Positions 50,402 to 60,700 of a stretch of DNA of 64,000 bases are shown here, piece by piece. The notes under the pieces were generated by a model. That model was not told the DNA's origin and did no database searches. It saw only the letters and a list, made by a program, of their open reading frames with translations. The position numbers were made by a program, and so were the translations under genes. This DNA comes from an uncultured bacterium (lineage in GTDB: Bacteria > Planctomycetota > JAJSAM01 > JAJVHW01), in the NCBI GenBank assembly GCA_937996235.1, contig CALKVK010000012.1:124001-188000 (forward strand). The letters run 5' to 3'. Position 1 is the first letter of the stretch. Every line of letters starts with the position of its first letter.

Positions 50402-51304
50402 TCAGAGTCCGAGTCTGTCGCGCAGCCGGGCGACGACCGCCGGCTGTGCGAGGTACTGCGCGATGCCGTGGCGCCAGGCGCCGGAGTTCGAGACGCGCAC
50501 GTCCGCGACCGTCTCCTCGCCGTCGGCGAGGTAGTCGTTCGCGAGCACGGTGTCGAAGCCGCACACGGGATCGAGCCGGTCGTAGACGTTCGTCCACGCG
50601 CCGAGTGCGAGCTTCGCGCTCGGGTACGCGGTGTCGTACTCCCACGCGTCGCCGAAGCCGTCCTGCACCTCGGACAGGCCGAGCGGGCTGCCGATCGTGA
50701 ACAGCGCCGCGACGCCGGGCGTGTCGGCCACGTGCCGCAGGCAGTCGTACGCGATCACGGTGCCCATGCTGTGCGAGACGACGACGTGCGGCCCGGCCGC
50801 CGGGGGGACCGCGCGCAGAGCGGCGACGAAGCGCTGCCGGATCTCGCGCCGGACGCGGTACGTGACGCCGGGGCGCGGCCGCGACTCGGCGTCGTAGAGG
50901 TAGTGGTGGCAGTCGCGCAGGAGCCGCCGCATGAGGATTTTCTCGAGGAAGTGCGGCAGCGGGACCGCGCGCTCGGACGCCGCGGCGAACGTCGCCCCGC
51001 CCTCGCGGATCGCCTCCTCCGCGAGCTCCTCGGTGCGGCGGCGGAGCGCGGCGACGAACGCGCGCTCGACGACGTCCGCACCGACTGCGAGCAGCTCGTC
51101 CTCCTCCGGCGCCGCGCCGCGCTGCGCCGGGTCCTCGGCCTCGGGCCGCGCGTAGAGCACGTCGGCCCAGTACACCATCGAGCTCGTCACGCCGCGCGCC
51201 GACAGGTCGAGCCCGCCCTGGCGCAGCGCCGCGAGCCACTCCGCGAGGAGCACGTCCTGCGGCGGCTTGTTCAGGAGTCCGTGGACGAACGTCACGTGGG
51301 GCAT
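50402..51304 (-). CDS. Alpha/beta hydrolase (lipase/esterase-like)
   Basis: A 300-residue protein opening with VTFVHGLLNKPPQ (oxyanion strand). The nucleophile elbow is SHSMG, in VVVSHSMGTVIAYDCL. Likely acid Asp is in YDRLDPVCGFD and His in GAWRHGIAQYL, so the triad looks complete. A helical insertion of about 100 residues (cap) lies between strand 1 and the elbow. It could cleave lipids or esters. The ATG at 51304 has GGAGGAC upstream. It lies between the CHAT fusion and DUF4062 in the operon. Confidence 0.88.
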   Translation of the reverse strand: MPHVTFVHGLLNKPPQDVLLAEWLAALRQGGLDLSARGVTSSMVYWADVLYARPEAEDPAQRGAAPEEDELLAVGADVVERAFVAALRRRTEELAEEAIREGGATFAAASERAVPLPHFLEKILMRRLLRDCHHYLYDAESRPRPGVTYRVRREIRQRFVAALRAVPPAAGPHVVVSHSMGTVIAYDCLRHVADTPGVAALFTIGSPLGLSEVQDGFGDAWEYDTAYPSAKLALGAWTNVYDRLDPVCGFDTVLANDYLADGEETVADVRVSNSGAWRHGIAQYLAQPAVVARLRDRLGL

Positions 51305-51335
51305 GGGGTCCTCCGGGATGGCGTGGCGGCGCGCG

Positions 51336-54300
51336 TCACGCGCGTCCCTCCACCGTGGACAGTGCGGCCGCCAGCGCGGCGAGGTCGGCGGCGTCGCGGC
51401 GTCCCGCGGCGGTCTCGGGAGCGAGTTCGCCGAGGGTCGCGAGCTGCGTCAGGACGGAGTCGCGCTCGCGTGGCGAGGCGCCGCGCGCCGCCGCGCCGAA
51501 GCACTCGCGTATCCGCGCGACGCGCGCTCCGAGTGCGTGCCCGGCGAGCGCGTGCAGGATCTCCATGTCGACGACGGCGAGCTGCCACCACACGTCACGG
51601 CGCGCCTCCGGCACCTGCGCGTGGTCCTGACGCGCCGCGTCGAGGACCGCGCGGACGACGCGCGCCGAGCGCCGGAGGGCCCACAGCAGTGCGGCCTGGT
51701 TGCACGCGGGGTAGTAGCCGGCGCCGGGCCGCCCGCGGGCGGCGAGCTCGACACCGCGCGCGTACTCGCGCTCGGCCTGGGCGAGCAGACGACGACGCTC
51801 GCGTCCGACGGCGTGCGTCGCCCGGCGCTTGAACGCGCCGCCCACGAGCGATGCGCGCTCGCACGTCGGCGGCGCGATCGCGTCGAGCGCGCGGCAGCGC
51901 TCGATCGCCGTCTCCCAGAGCTGGCGCGCGCGCGCGAGCCGTGCGGCGTCCGCGCCGCCGCCCGCGATGCGATGCGCGAGCCGGTCCTCGAAGTTCGCGA
52001 GCTGCTCGATGTCCTCGACGCGCAGCGCGGAGCCGTCGCTCGCGAGCGCCGCGCGCAGATCCGCGACGGCCTCCTCGAAGTCGCCGAGCTCGCCGCGCAG
52101 GCGCCCGCGCGCCACGAGCACGCGCGCGCTGAGCCACTCCGGACGCAGCGCGGCGTCCACCTGCGCGAGACGGCTGCGCACACGCTCCGCCGAATCCGCG
52201 CTCGGCCGGCGCAGGTTGTGGAGACCGATGCGCAGCACCGCGAGCTCCTCCGCCACCTCGCGCTCCGACACGTAGCGCGGCACCTCGCCGCCGCGCCACG
52301 GCGCGGACGTCAGCCGGAAGTGCGGGTCGCCGTAGCACTGGAACGCGCCCCACGTCGTGCTCCCGAGCTCGTGCGCGGAGCGGCGCGCCGCGCTCACGGC
52401 GTCGCCGAACGTCTCGCCGTCGAGCAGGCGTTCGTAGAACGCGGTCGCGAACGCGCGCGCGGCGGCGTCGTCCACGGCCCACCCCGCGACGACCAGGCAG
52501 CGCACGCCGATGCGCATCAGCTCGACGGCGACGCTCGCGGCGAAGCGGCCGTGCTGCGGCTCGTCGGTCCGGCCCAGGTGGCAGCAGCTCAGGAACACGA
52601 GCGAGGGGCACGCGGGGAGCTGACGGATGACGTCGGCCGTCAGCCGCACGTCGTCGCCGATCACCACGCCGGTGCGCGCGGGGTCCGCGGCGTCGAAGGT
52701 GCCGTGCGCGGCGACGTGCACCACCACGTAGTCGTTCGCGTAGAGGCGCTGCAGCACCGCGGACGCGTCCTCGTCGATCGACGTCTCGACGACGTACCGG
52801 GCGCGGGTGAGCTGCTGCGAGACGCGCACGGCCTCGGCGCGCGCCCCCGGCAGGTCCGCGAACGCCGGCGCCTGCGGCGTGCCGACGACGAGCACCGCGC
52901 CGCCGCGCGCCGGCTCGACGACCTCGGCGGCGCTGCGATCGCGGAACTGCCGCACGACGCCGAGCAGCGCCGGCGACGCGCCGTCGTCGCTGCGCCGGCG
53001 CATCAGCAGCTCCCACGGGTAGCGCGCGGTCAGCGGGTCCACGACGAGCACGAGCTCGCCGGCGTCCGCGATCTCCTCCTTGAAGGGACCGGGCACCAGC
53101 AGGTCGAACAGCGTGTGCGAGATGGAGTCGGGCGCGATGCCGCTCGTCGTGCGCTCCGTCGCGCGCAGGAACGCATCCACGAGAGTGTGGATCGTGGGCT
53201 GCGTGATGACGGGCGCCCGCGCGCGATCGGTCACGTAGAGGTACTCGAGTCCCGTGGTGCGCGCGGCGTCGCCCGCGTCCTCCTCGCGCCGCGCGCTGAC
53301 GTGCAGGCGATTCCACCAGCGGTCCGCCGCGGCCCCCGTGCGGCCGCCGGGACGGCCGTCGCGCCCGATCACGAGCGCGTCGTCCGCGTGCACGTCCGGG
53401 AGCCCGCCGCTCTGCCGCGCGCGCTCGCGCGCCGCGTCGACCAGCGCCCGTGCCGCCGCCACGGCCACGTCCTCGCTCAGCTCGACGAACTCGAGCCGCG
53501 CGATGCGCGCGCCGGCGTTCGGACCGTCCGGCTCCGCGAGCCGCGCGTTGACGCGCACGACCGCGTCGAGGATCGCCGCGATGGACTCGCGCACGTCGAG
53601 CGCCCGGCCGCCGCGCGTGCCGATCAGGAGCGACGACAGCGTGAGCTCGTGCGGCGTGCCGTCGCCGCGCGCGTCCGCGGCGCGGAGCGCCCACTCGAGG
53701 ACGCCGGCGTGCACCGTGCGCCGCAGCCGCCGCGGCGTGAGGTCGCCGACGTCGCCGAGCCCCACCACGATCGCGCCCGGCGGACGGCCGGCAGCGCCGT
53801 CTTCCGCGGGCGGCGCGTCCACGACGAGCACGTCGCCGATGCGCCCCGGGTACTGCCGCACGGCGAAGCGCCGCGCGAGCCGCCCGTCGAGACGCGAGTC
53901 GAGGTAGCGCTCGGCGCCGAACAGGCCGTCGCCCTCGTAGTGGCCCACGAGCACGGGACCGTGCGCGGCGTGCAGACTGCCGTGCACGACCTCCGCACGC
54001 AGCTGCGGCCCGACGACGGCCTCCTCGTCGCCGAGCACGCGCGCTGCGAGCAGTCCCACGACGCCGTCCTCGGGCGGGAACGTGGACGCGGCCGCGACGA
54101 TCGTCTCCGGCCGCACGGGAGGACGCGGCGGCACGCGCGCGGAGACTCCCGCCTCGAGCAGGTCGCGGATGCCCGCGACGAGATCCGCGGCGGACGGCAG
54201 CCGCTCGTGGCGCGCGGCCAGCCAGCGCGCCGTGGGGCGTTCCGCGAGCGTGGGATCCGCGAGGCACCAGCCGTCGCCCGCGTCGGGCTTGATCTCGGCG

Positions 54301-56585
54301 CGCAGCCGTGCGTCGGCGGCGCCGCGCTCGAACGACACGACCGTGCGGTCGGCGGCGCCGAGCACGGTCAGCGCATCGAGCGCGAGCAGCGCCTCCGCGG
54401 CCTTGCGGCGACGCGCCCGTCCGGCGCGCAGGAACTCGCGCGACGGCGCCGCGTCGACCGCGCGCGCGCGCCACCACTCCGGCTGCCCGCAGGGCTCGGG
54501 CAACTGGTCGTGCACCGCGGGGCACTCCGCGAACACGCGCCGCAGAGCAGCGCGGCGTCCGCGTCCGTCGAGCAGGCAGAGCGACTCGAACAGCGCGCCC
54601 TCGCCGAGGGCGAGCGACAGCACGGCGCCCGAGCCGACGGTCGGCGGTCCGAGCAGCACGACGCGGCGCAGGCGCGCGGGCCGCGGCACGCCGGCCAGCG
54701 CGAGCGCGACGGCGAGGGCGCCGTAGCCGTGCGCGATCACGTGCACGTCGCACGCCGCGCACGCCGTCTCGATCCGCTCGCGCAGCACGGCGGCGACGAC
54801 GTCGAGCGACTGCCGCCAGTCGTACGGCACCGGCTCGACGAGCGCAAACCCCTCGAGCGCCCGCTCGAGCGCGATCCACTGTTCGGGGGCCGCGAGTCCC
54901 ACCGCTCGGACCACGCCGACCGGCGCGGCGAGTCGCTCGAGACGGCCCGCGACGAGCGCGTCGCGGTCGGGCCAGAGCGGCCCGTCGTCGTCGGCCAGCG
55001 ACGACCCGAGGAAGTCGGGCACGAGCAGGACCGCGCGCGAGGGCGCCGCCACGTCGGCGGCCTCGTCGCGCCGCCGCACGGGCACGAGCCGCTCGGGCGG
55101 CCCGCCGCGGAACGGCCGGAAGCCGCGCGGACGCAGGTCCGCGCCGTGCTGCGCGTCGAGTGCGGCATCGACGCTCTGGCGCGTGTCGCGTCCGCCGAAG
55201 TACGTGAAGTGGCTGACGGCCGGGCTCTGGTGGAACGCGGCCACGGCGCCGCCGCGCCCGCCGGTCGCGCCGTACATCGACGCCGTCTGCACGACGAGAT
55301 CGTTCGCCTCGCCGAAGAACGCGTACGCGGCGAGCGCGCGCAGGCGGCGCCAGACGCCGTCGCCCTGCAGGTTGCCCGCCACGACGCGCAGCTCGTCGCC
55401 CGACGACGCGGGCGCGAGGTTCAGGTAGCGCGTGAGCGGCGAGCCGGGGAGCTGCGCCTCGATGCCCGGCACCTCCGCCGGCTCCGCGCGCCGGCGGACG
55501 ATCTCGAGCAGCGTGCCGGTGATCGCGTCCACGACCTCCGGCACGGCCACGAGCGCGCCGACCAGGTCCACGAGCACGGAGAGGAATGCGTCGAGTCGCT
55601 CCGACGCGAGCGTCGTCCCGCTCGCGGGGCACGCGACGCGCACGAAGCGGCGGATCGCGATGCGCTTCTCGCGCAGCGCGCCCGCGAGCTGCACGAGCTG
55701 CTCGCGCTGCCGCGCGCGCACGTCCGCGTCTTCGCCCTGCGCGCGGAACCCCGCGAGCGCCGCGGCGCTCGGCTCGCCGCTCCGGCACAGCAGCTCGCCG
55801 ACGAGTCCGCCGCGCGAGTGCGTCAGGAGGTCGAGCTGCACGCCCGGCGGCAGCCGCTCGACGGCGTGCAGCGCGTTGGCGGCGGGCGTGCGCGAGAGCG
55901 TGTGGTGCTCGAGCGCGAGCACGCGCCCGCGGTAGCGCTGCCACACGTGGCGCCAGCGCGCCGTCGCGACGGCCTGGCCCGACGACGCCTCGCGGCGGAA
56001 GAAGTCGCCGAAGCTCCCCTCGGTGCTCGACGCGGTGCCGTGGATCAGCAGCAGCACGGGCTCGTCGCCCGCGAGCGCCGCGGCGTCGTACGGCTCGAGC
56101 GAGCCGTCGCTCGCGACGGAGTAGAGGTCCTCCGCGTGCGGGAGCCGCGACTCGAGCGCAGCGACGGCCGCGGCGGTCCCGAGCTTCGCGATCTCCTCGT
56201 CGACGTCGATGCCGAGCAGCGACAGCGCGCGGATGCCGAGACCGAGGGCGTCGCGCGTCGCGCCCGGCAGCGGCAGCGCGGACGGCACGACGAAGGCCTC
56301 GGGCTCGCCCCGCTGCGACGTCGCGTCGCGCGCGCCCGCGGGCAGCCCGCCGAACAGCTCGGGCAGACGTGCGACCGACGTCCACAACACGCCGCCGCCG
56401 TCGAGTTCGAGTCGGACGAGTCCGTGCGCCTCGCCGGGCGACACCTGCACGGACTCCGCCCGCGCCCCCGCGCGGTCCGCGGCGAACTCGAAGCGACGCG
56501 CCGACGCGATCCGGTGTCGCGCACTCGGGGACGCCACGCCGTCGGCCCGCGTCTCCCGCGCAGGGATCGTCAGCGTCCGCGCCAT
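51336..56585 (-). CDS. Lipase - LCAT-like - CHAT multidomain effector
   Basis: A 1749-residue protein from ATG 56585 (ribosome-binding site GGAGGTGGAGG). Order: an N-terminal beta domain; alpha/beta hydrolase 1 (about 165-450) with VLLLIHGTAS and nucleophile THSRGG near residue 254; LCAT-like alpha/beta hydrolase 2 (about 500-740) with VPDFLGSSL, PYDWRQSLD and AHGYGA, where the elbow Ser is replaced by Gly; a Rossmann-like middle region (VVHGSLHAAHGPVLVGHYEG); and a CHAT domain with His1294 (HVAAHGTFD) and Cys1335 (LSCCHLG). The end is helical and TPR-like (about 1430-1749). CHAT and hydrolase 1 look active. It may be both protease and lipase. Confidence 0.88.
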   Translation of the reverse strand: MARTLTIPARETRADGVASPSARHRIASARRFEFAADRAGARAESVQVSPGEAHGLVRLELDGGGVLWTSVARLPELFGGLPAGARDATSQRGEPEAFVVPSALPLPGATRDALGLGIRALSLLGIDVDEEIAKLGTAAAVAALESRLPHAEDLYSVASDGSLEPYDAAALAGDEPVLLLIHGTASSTEGSFGDFFRREASSGQAVATARWRHVWQRYRGRVLALEHHTLSRTPAANALHAVERLPPGVQLDLLTHSRGGLVGELLCRSGEPSAAALAGFRAQGEDADVRARQREQLVQLAGALREKRIAIRRFVRVACPASGTTLASERLDAFLSVLVDLVGALVAVPEVVDAITGTLLEIVRRRAEPAEVPGIEAQLPGSPLTRYLNLAPASSGDELRVVAGNLQGDGVWRRLRALAAYAFFGEANDLVVQTASMYGATGGRGGAVAAFHQSPAVSHFTYFGGRDTRQSVDAALDAQHGADLRPRGFRPFRGGPPERLVPVRRRDEAADVAAPSRAVLLVPDFLGSSLADDDGPLWPDRDALVAGRLERLAAPVGVVRAVGLAAPEQWIALERALEGFALVEPVPYDWRQSLDVVAAVLRERIETACAACDVHVIAHGYGALAVALALAGVPRPARLRRVVLLGPPTVGSGAVLSLALGEGALFESLCLLDGRGRRAALRRVFAECPAVHDQLPEPCGQPEWWRARAVDAAPSREFLRAGRARRRKAAEALLALDALTVLGAADRTVVSFERGAADARLRAEIKPDAGDGWCLADPTLAERPTARWLAARHERLPSAADLVAGIRDLLEAGVSARVPPRPPVRPETIVAAASTFPPEDGVVGLLAARVLGDEEAVVGPQLRAEVVHGSLHAAHGPVLVGHYEGDGLFGAERYLDSRLDGRLARRFAVRQYPGRIGDVLVVDAPPAEDGAAGRPPGAIVVGLGDVGDLTPRRLRRTVHAGVLEWALRAADARGDGTPHELTLSSLLIGTRGGRALDVRESIAAILDAVVRVNARLAEPDGPNAGARIARLEFVELSEDVAVAAARALVDAARERARQSGGLPDVHADDALVIGRDGRPGGRTGAAADRWWNRLHVSARREEDAGDAARTTGLEYLYVTDRARAPVITQPTIHTLVDAFLRATERTTSGIAPDSISHTLFDLLVPGPFKEEIADAGELVLVVDPLTARYPWELLMRRRSDDGASPALLGVVRQFRDRSAAEVVEPARGGAVLVVGTPQAPAFADLPGARAEAVRVSQQLTRARYVVETSIDEDASAVLQRLYANDYVVVHVAAHGTFDAADPARTGVVIGDDVRLTADVIRQLPACPSLVFLSCCHLGRTDEPQHGRFAASVAVELMRIGVRCLVVAGWAVDDAAARAFATAFYERLLDGETFGDAVSAARRSAHELGSTTWGAFQCYGDPHFRLTSAPWRGGEVPRYVSEREVAEELAVLRIGLHNLRRPSADSAERVRSRLAQVDAALRPEWLSARVLVARGRLRGELGDFEEAVADLRAALASDGSALRVEDIEQLANFEDRLAHRIAGGGADAARLARARQLWETAIERCRALDAIAPPTCERASLVGGAFKRRATHAVGRERRRLLAQAEREYARGVELAARGRPGAGYYPACNQAALLWALRRSARVVRAVLDAARQDHAQVPEARRDVWWQLAVVDMEILHALAGHALGARVARIRECFGAAARGASPRERDSVLTQLATLGELAPETAAGRRDAADLAALAAALSTVEGRA

Positions 56586-56706
56586 CCTCCACCTCCCGGG
56601 GCCGCGCGGTCACGCGCCTCCCCGTGCGCAACGTCGTCCCCCACTCCCGGGGACGCCGCGAAGATACACGAAGCGAGGGAGCGAGCGCCGCCGTCGAATT
56701 CACGCC

Positions 56707-57609
56707 TCAGCGCGCGCGGAAGGTGTCGTTGGCCCCCGGGACGCGCGCGAGATCGAGTTCGAGTCGCACCGCCGCAGCGCCCTCGCCGACGACGGCGCCC
56801 AGCGCATATGCGCCGTAGACGAGGACCTCGCAGCGCGCCGTCGTGCGAGTCGTTGCGCTCGGTGGACCGTCGGCCCTGGACAGCGTCTCCGGGTCGTGGC
56901 AGAAGCGGATGGCACTGGGGAGCGGTCGATCGGGGTCGACCGTCCGCACGCACGCGTGGACTCGGAACCAGTGCTGGGAGCCGACCTCGCGGCCGCGCGC
57001 GGGGTCGGGAGGCGGCAGCGGCTCCACACGCGCGCTGAGCAGGTACGGATGGACGAACGCGCGCCGGCCGAACTGCCCGCGATTGCGGTCCTCCACGCAG
57101 GTGCGTCCCGTGACCGTCAGCGCATCGAGCAGGATGAAGCACTCGAGGTGCGTGCGCAGTTCCGCCGCCGACGCGTAGCGCAGCACGCGGAAGCCCTGCA
57201 CGTCGAAGTGGACGTCGTCGCCCGCGCGCACGACGTGGACGACCGGGCGGCCGATCGCGTGCGCGAAGCCGAGCTCGTAGTAGCAGTTCGGCCGCGCGTG
57301 CGTCAGGTCGGCGATGACGAAGTCGGCGCCGCGGATCGCGTCGCGGATCTCGTCGATCATCTGTCCGCCGGACGGCAGCTCGTCCATGCGGTACGAGCGG
57401 AACCCGAACCGCCTCGCCGCGGGCGCGATCGCCTCGTGACGCACCGCGCGCAGCTCCGGCGTGTCGGCGAACGACGAGATCACGAAGCAGTAGGGCTCGT
57501 CGGGGTCGAACGGCACGGGTGCCCCGGCGCAGGGCTCCGGCGCCGCGGCATCGGCGACGCCGCTCGCCTCCGGCTGCGACGCAGCCGGCTTCCGTCTCGC
57601 CGTCCCCAT
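56707..57609 (-). CDS. Nucleoside 2-deoxyribosyltransferase-like (TIR-superfamily) enzyme
   Basis: A 300-residue protein from ATG 57609 with GGGAGGTG upstream. Residues about 38-150 match the nucleoside deoxyribosyltransferase fold: YCFVISSF, DAIRGADFVIADLTHARPN, and catalytic-type Glu112 in NCYYELGFAHAIGRPVV. The C-terminal 150 residues are beta-rich and unrecognised. Members of this superfamily hydrolyse N-glycosidic bonds, including NAD+ in some immune effectors. It is the first gene of the operon, 121 bp before the CHAT fusion. The gap is the widest in the operon, so a second promoter there is possible. Confidence 0.82.
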   Translation of the reverse strand: MGTARRKPAASQPEASGVADAAAPEPCAGAPVPFDPDEPYCFVISSFADTPELRAVRHEAIAPAARRFGFRSYRMDELPSGGQMIDEIRDAIRGADFVIADLTHARPNCYYELGFAHAIGRPVVHVVRAGDDVHFDVQGFRVLRYASAAELRTHLECFILLDALTVTGRTCVEDRNRGQFGRRAFVHPYLLSARVEPLPPPDPARGREVGSQHWFRVHACVRTVDPDRPLPSAIRFCHDPETLSRADGPPSATTRTTARCEVLVYGAYALGAVVGEGAAAVRLELDLARVPGANDTFRAR

Positions 57610-57766
57610 GCGCACCTCCCGACACACGGCGTGCCCTGCGCGGTCCGGGCGACTCCACTCGCCGGGCCCGCTCGTCGCAGCGAGGATGCCCGGACGCACC
57701 GCTCCGCGTCCACACTCGAACCGCGCCGCCGTGCGGCGAGGCTCCGCAGATCGCCGCCGCCCGGGC

Positions 57767-57772
57767 TACCCT
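57767..57772 (+). promoter_or_regulatory. TACCCT -10-like box, leaderless kinase start
   Basis: TACCCT with 7 nt to the GTG at 57780, in the 170-bp gap divergent from the eight-gene operon. Confidence 0.5.
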
Positions 57773-57779
57773 CCCGCGC

Positions 57780-60700
57780 GTGACCGGGACGCGCCTCGGA
57801 CCGTACCTCCTCGACCGCGAGCTCGGCGCGGGCGGGATGGGGCGCGTCTACGCCGCCACCGTCGCCGCGCCTACCGACTGCGGCGTCCACGTCGGCGGGC
57901 GCGTCGCCGTGAAGCTCGTGCACGCGCACCTGCTCGAGTCGCCGGACGCGCTCGCGCGCTTCGAGCGCGAGGTCGCGATCGGCACGCGCGTGCGGCACGA
58001 GAACGTGGTGCGTACGTACGCGGGCGGCGCGCTCGACGGCGCGTGGGCGCTGGTGATGGAGTACGTCGAGGGCCAGACCCTCGCGGACCTCCTGAACGAG
58101 CTCGGTCCGCTCCCGGAGGAGCTCTGCCGCCACGTCGCGCGCGAGATGTGCAAGGGCCTCGCGGCGATCCACGCGACCGGCGCGATCCACCGCGACGTGA
58201 AGCCGGAGAACGTGCTCATCACGCCCGAGCACGTCGTCAAGCTGATGGACCTCGGCGTCGCGCGCTCGACCGACGACGCGCTGCGCCTCTCGCAGACGGG
58301 CGCGTTCGTCGGCTCGCTGCACTACGCCGCGCCGGAGCAGTTCGAGGACGGCGGACGCGGTCTCGACGCGCGCGTGGACCTGCACGCGCTCGGTCTCGTG
58401 CTCTACGAGCTCGCGACCGGCAGCGCGCCGTACCTCGCGGACGACATCCCGCAGACCGTGCGGCGCGTGCTGTCCGAGGACCCGCGGCGGCTCGGCGAGA
58501 TCAACCCGCAGTGCAGCGCGTTCTTCGAGGAGGTCGTCCACACGCTCCTGCGCAAGCGCCGCGACGAGCGCTTCGCGTCGGCCGACGAGCTGCTCGCGGT
58601 GCTCGAGTCGGGCGAGGAGTCGCCGTGGTGGACGGAGCGTGCGCGCGCGCTCCAGCTCGCGACGCGGCGGCCGCTCCGGCGCATCCGCGTGCCGCGCGAG
58701 ACGGCCGTCTACGGCCGCGACAGGGAGCTCGCGAAGCTGCGGGCGCTCTACGAGCTGGCGCGCGCAGGCGACGGGCAGGTGGTGCTCGTCGAGGGCGAGG
58801 CGGGCATCGGCAAGTCGCGCGTCGTGGACGAGTTCGTGGCGCGCCTGCAGCAGGAGGGCGAGGACGTCGACTTCCTGTTCGGGTCGTACCAGCCGGGCGG
58901 CGCGTCGGCTGCGGCGGGCGCGTTCTCGTCGGCGTTCCGCGAGCACTTCGGGCCCGACGGCTCCGCCGCGTACCTGCGCCAGACGCCGCTGCTCGTGCCT
59001 GCGTTCGACGCCGTGCTGCGCGGCGACGCGCCGCCGCCCGACGCGCAGCCGCTCTCCGCGGACTCGCTCGCGACGTGCTTCGTGCAGGCCACACGCGCCG
59101 TCGCCGCGGAGCGCCCCGCGATCGTCCTCGTGGACGACCTCCACTTCGCGTCCGACGAGTCGCACACGCTCTTCGCGGCGCTCGCGATGGCGCTGCCGGG
59201 CCACCGCGTGCTGCTGATCGGCACGGTGCGGCCCGGCGCCGAGGGCGCGTGGCGCGGCACGCTCGCGCGGCTCGAGCACATGTCGCACATCGCGCTCGAG
59301 CGCCTCTTCCCGAAGGACCTCGTGCGCCTGCTCGAGGACTCGTTCCACTCCTCGCAGCTCGCGCACGAGCTCGGCGTGCGCATCGCCCTCAAGTCCGACG
59401 GCAACCCCTACTTCGTGTTCGAGATCGTGCGCGGCCTGCGCGAGGGGCAGTTCATCACGCGCCGCGACGACGGCACGTGGGCGACGACGCGCGTCATCGA
59501 CGACATCGAGATCCCGTCGTCGATCCTCGACCTCGTGCGCGCACGCGTCTCCACACTTGCACCGGCCGAGCGCGACCTGCTCGACGTCGCCGCGTGCTGC
59601 GGCTTCGAGTTCGACCCGCTGCTCGTCGCCGAGGTGCTCGGCATCGGGCGCATCCCGGTTCTCAAGCAGCTCGCGCAGATCGAGCGCGCGCACAGGCTCG
59701 TGCGCGCGAGCGGCCGGCGCTTCGTGTTCGACCACCACCAGGTGCAGGAGGCGCTCTACGCGTCGCTGCCCGAGCTGCTCCGCGAGGAGTACCACGGCGC
59801 GCTCGGCGACGCGCTCGCGGCGCGCTCGGGCGCGGCCGAAGCCGACCCGCAGACGCTCGACGGTGCGCTCGCCGTGGACCTCGCCGAGCACTACCTGAAG
59901 GGCCTGCGCGGCACCGACGCGCTGCGCTACCTCGACCGCGCGCAGCAGGCGCTGCGCACCGCCTACTCGCTCGCGCGGTCGGTCGCGCTCGACGAGGCGG
60001 CGCTCGCGATCGACGGACTCCTGCGCGACGAGGCGCGCGTGAACGTGCTCGTGCGGCTCGCCTCGTGCCTCGACGATCTCGGGCGCAGCGAGCGCTGGCT
60101 CGCCGTGCTCGGCGAAGCCGTCGAGATCGCCGACCGGCTGGGCGAGGCGGGCGTGCGCGCCCGCGCGCATCGCGCACTCGGCCACGGCCACGAGCGCCTG
60201 CGCCGCAACGACGACGCGCTGCGCGAGCTGGAGCTCGGGCTCGTGCTCGCACGCGAGGCCGGCGACCGCGCCACGGAGTCGCAGGCGCAGAACTGTCGCG
60301 CGGTCGTCTACGCGACGAGCGGCCGGCTGCCCGAGGCCGAAGAGGCGTTCCGTGCGCTCGTCGCGCTGCGCGAGGAGAGCGGGGACCAGCGCGCGCTCTC
60401 CGCCGCCCTCGGCAACCTCGGCATCGCGCTCATGCACCTCGGCCGCGTCCCGGAATCGATCGCGTTCCAGGAGCGCTCGCTCGACGCCGCGCGACGCGCC
60501 GGCAACGCGCGCGCCGAGGCCGCGGCGCTCGGCAACCTCGCCCACGCGCTCCGCGCCGCGGGGCGGCGCTCCGAGGCGATCCCGGCGACCGAGCGCAGTC
60601 TCGAGCTGTGCCGCGAGATCGGCTACCGCCGCGGCGAGGCGCTCGCGCACTCGAGCCTCGCGATCGCGTTCCGCAGCACCGACCGCCTCGTGGAGGCGCG

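Noticed and set aside
51267..57038. A 1923-codon plus-strand open frame antisense to the CHAT fusion
   Set aside because: Low-complexity shadow with no recognisable domain; the opposite strand has CHAT and hydrolase motifs.
57519..57779. Upstream extension of the kinase gene to an earlier start
   Set aside because: The extra 87 codons are Pro/Arg-rich, overlap the start of the divergent enzyme gene, and the kinase fold starts at the GTG at 57780.
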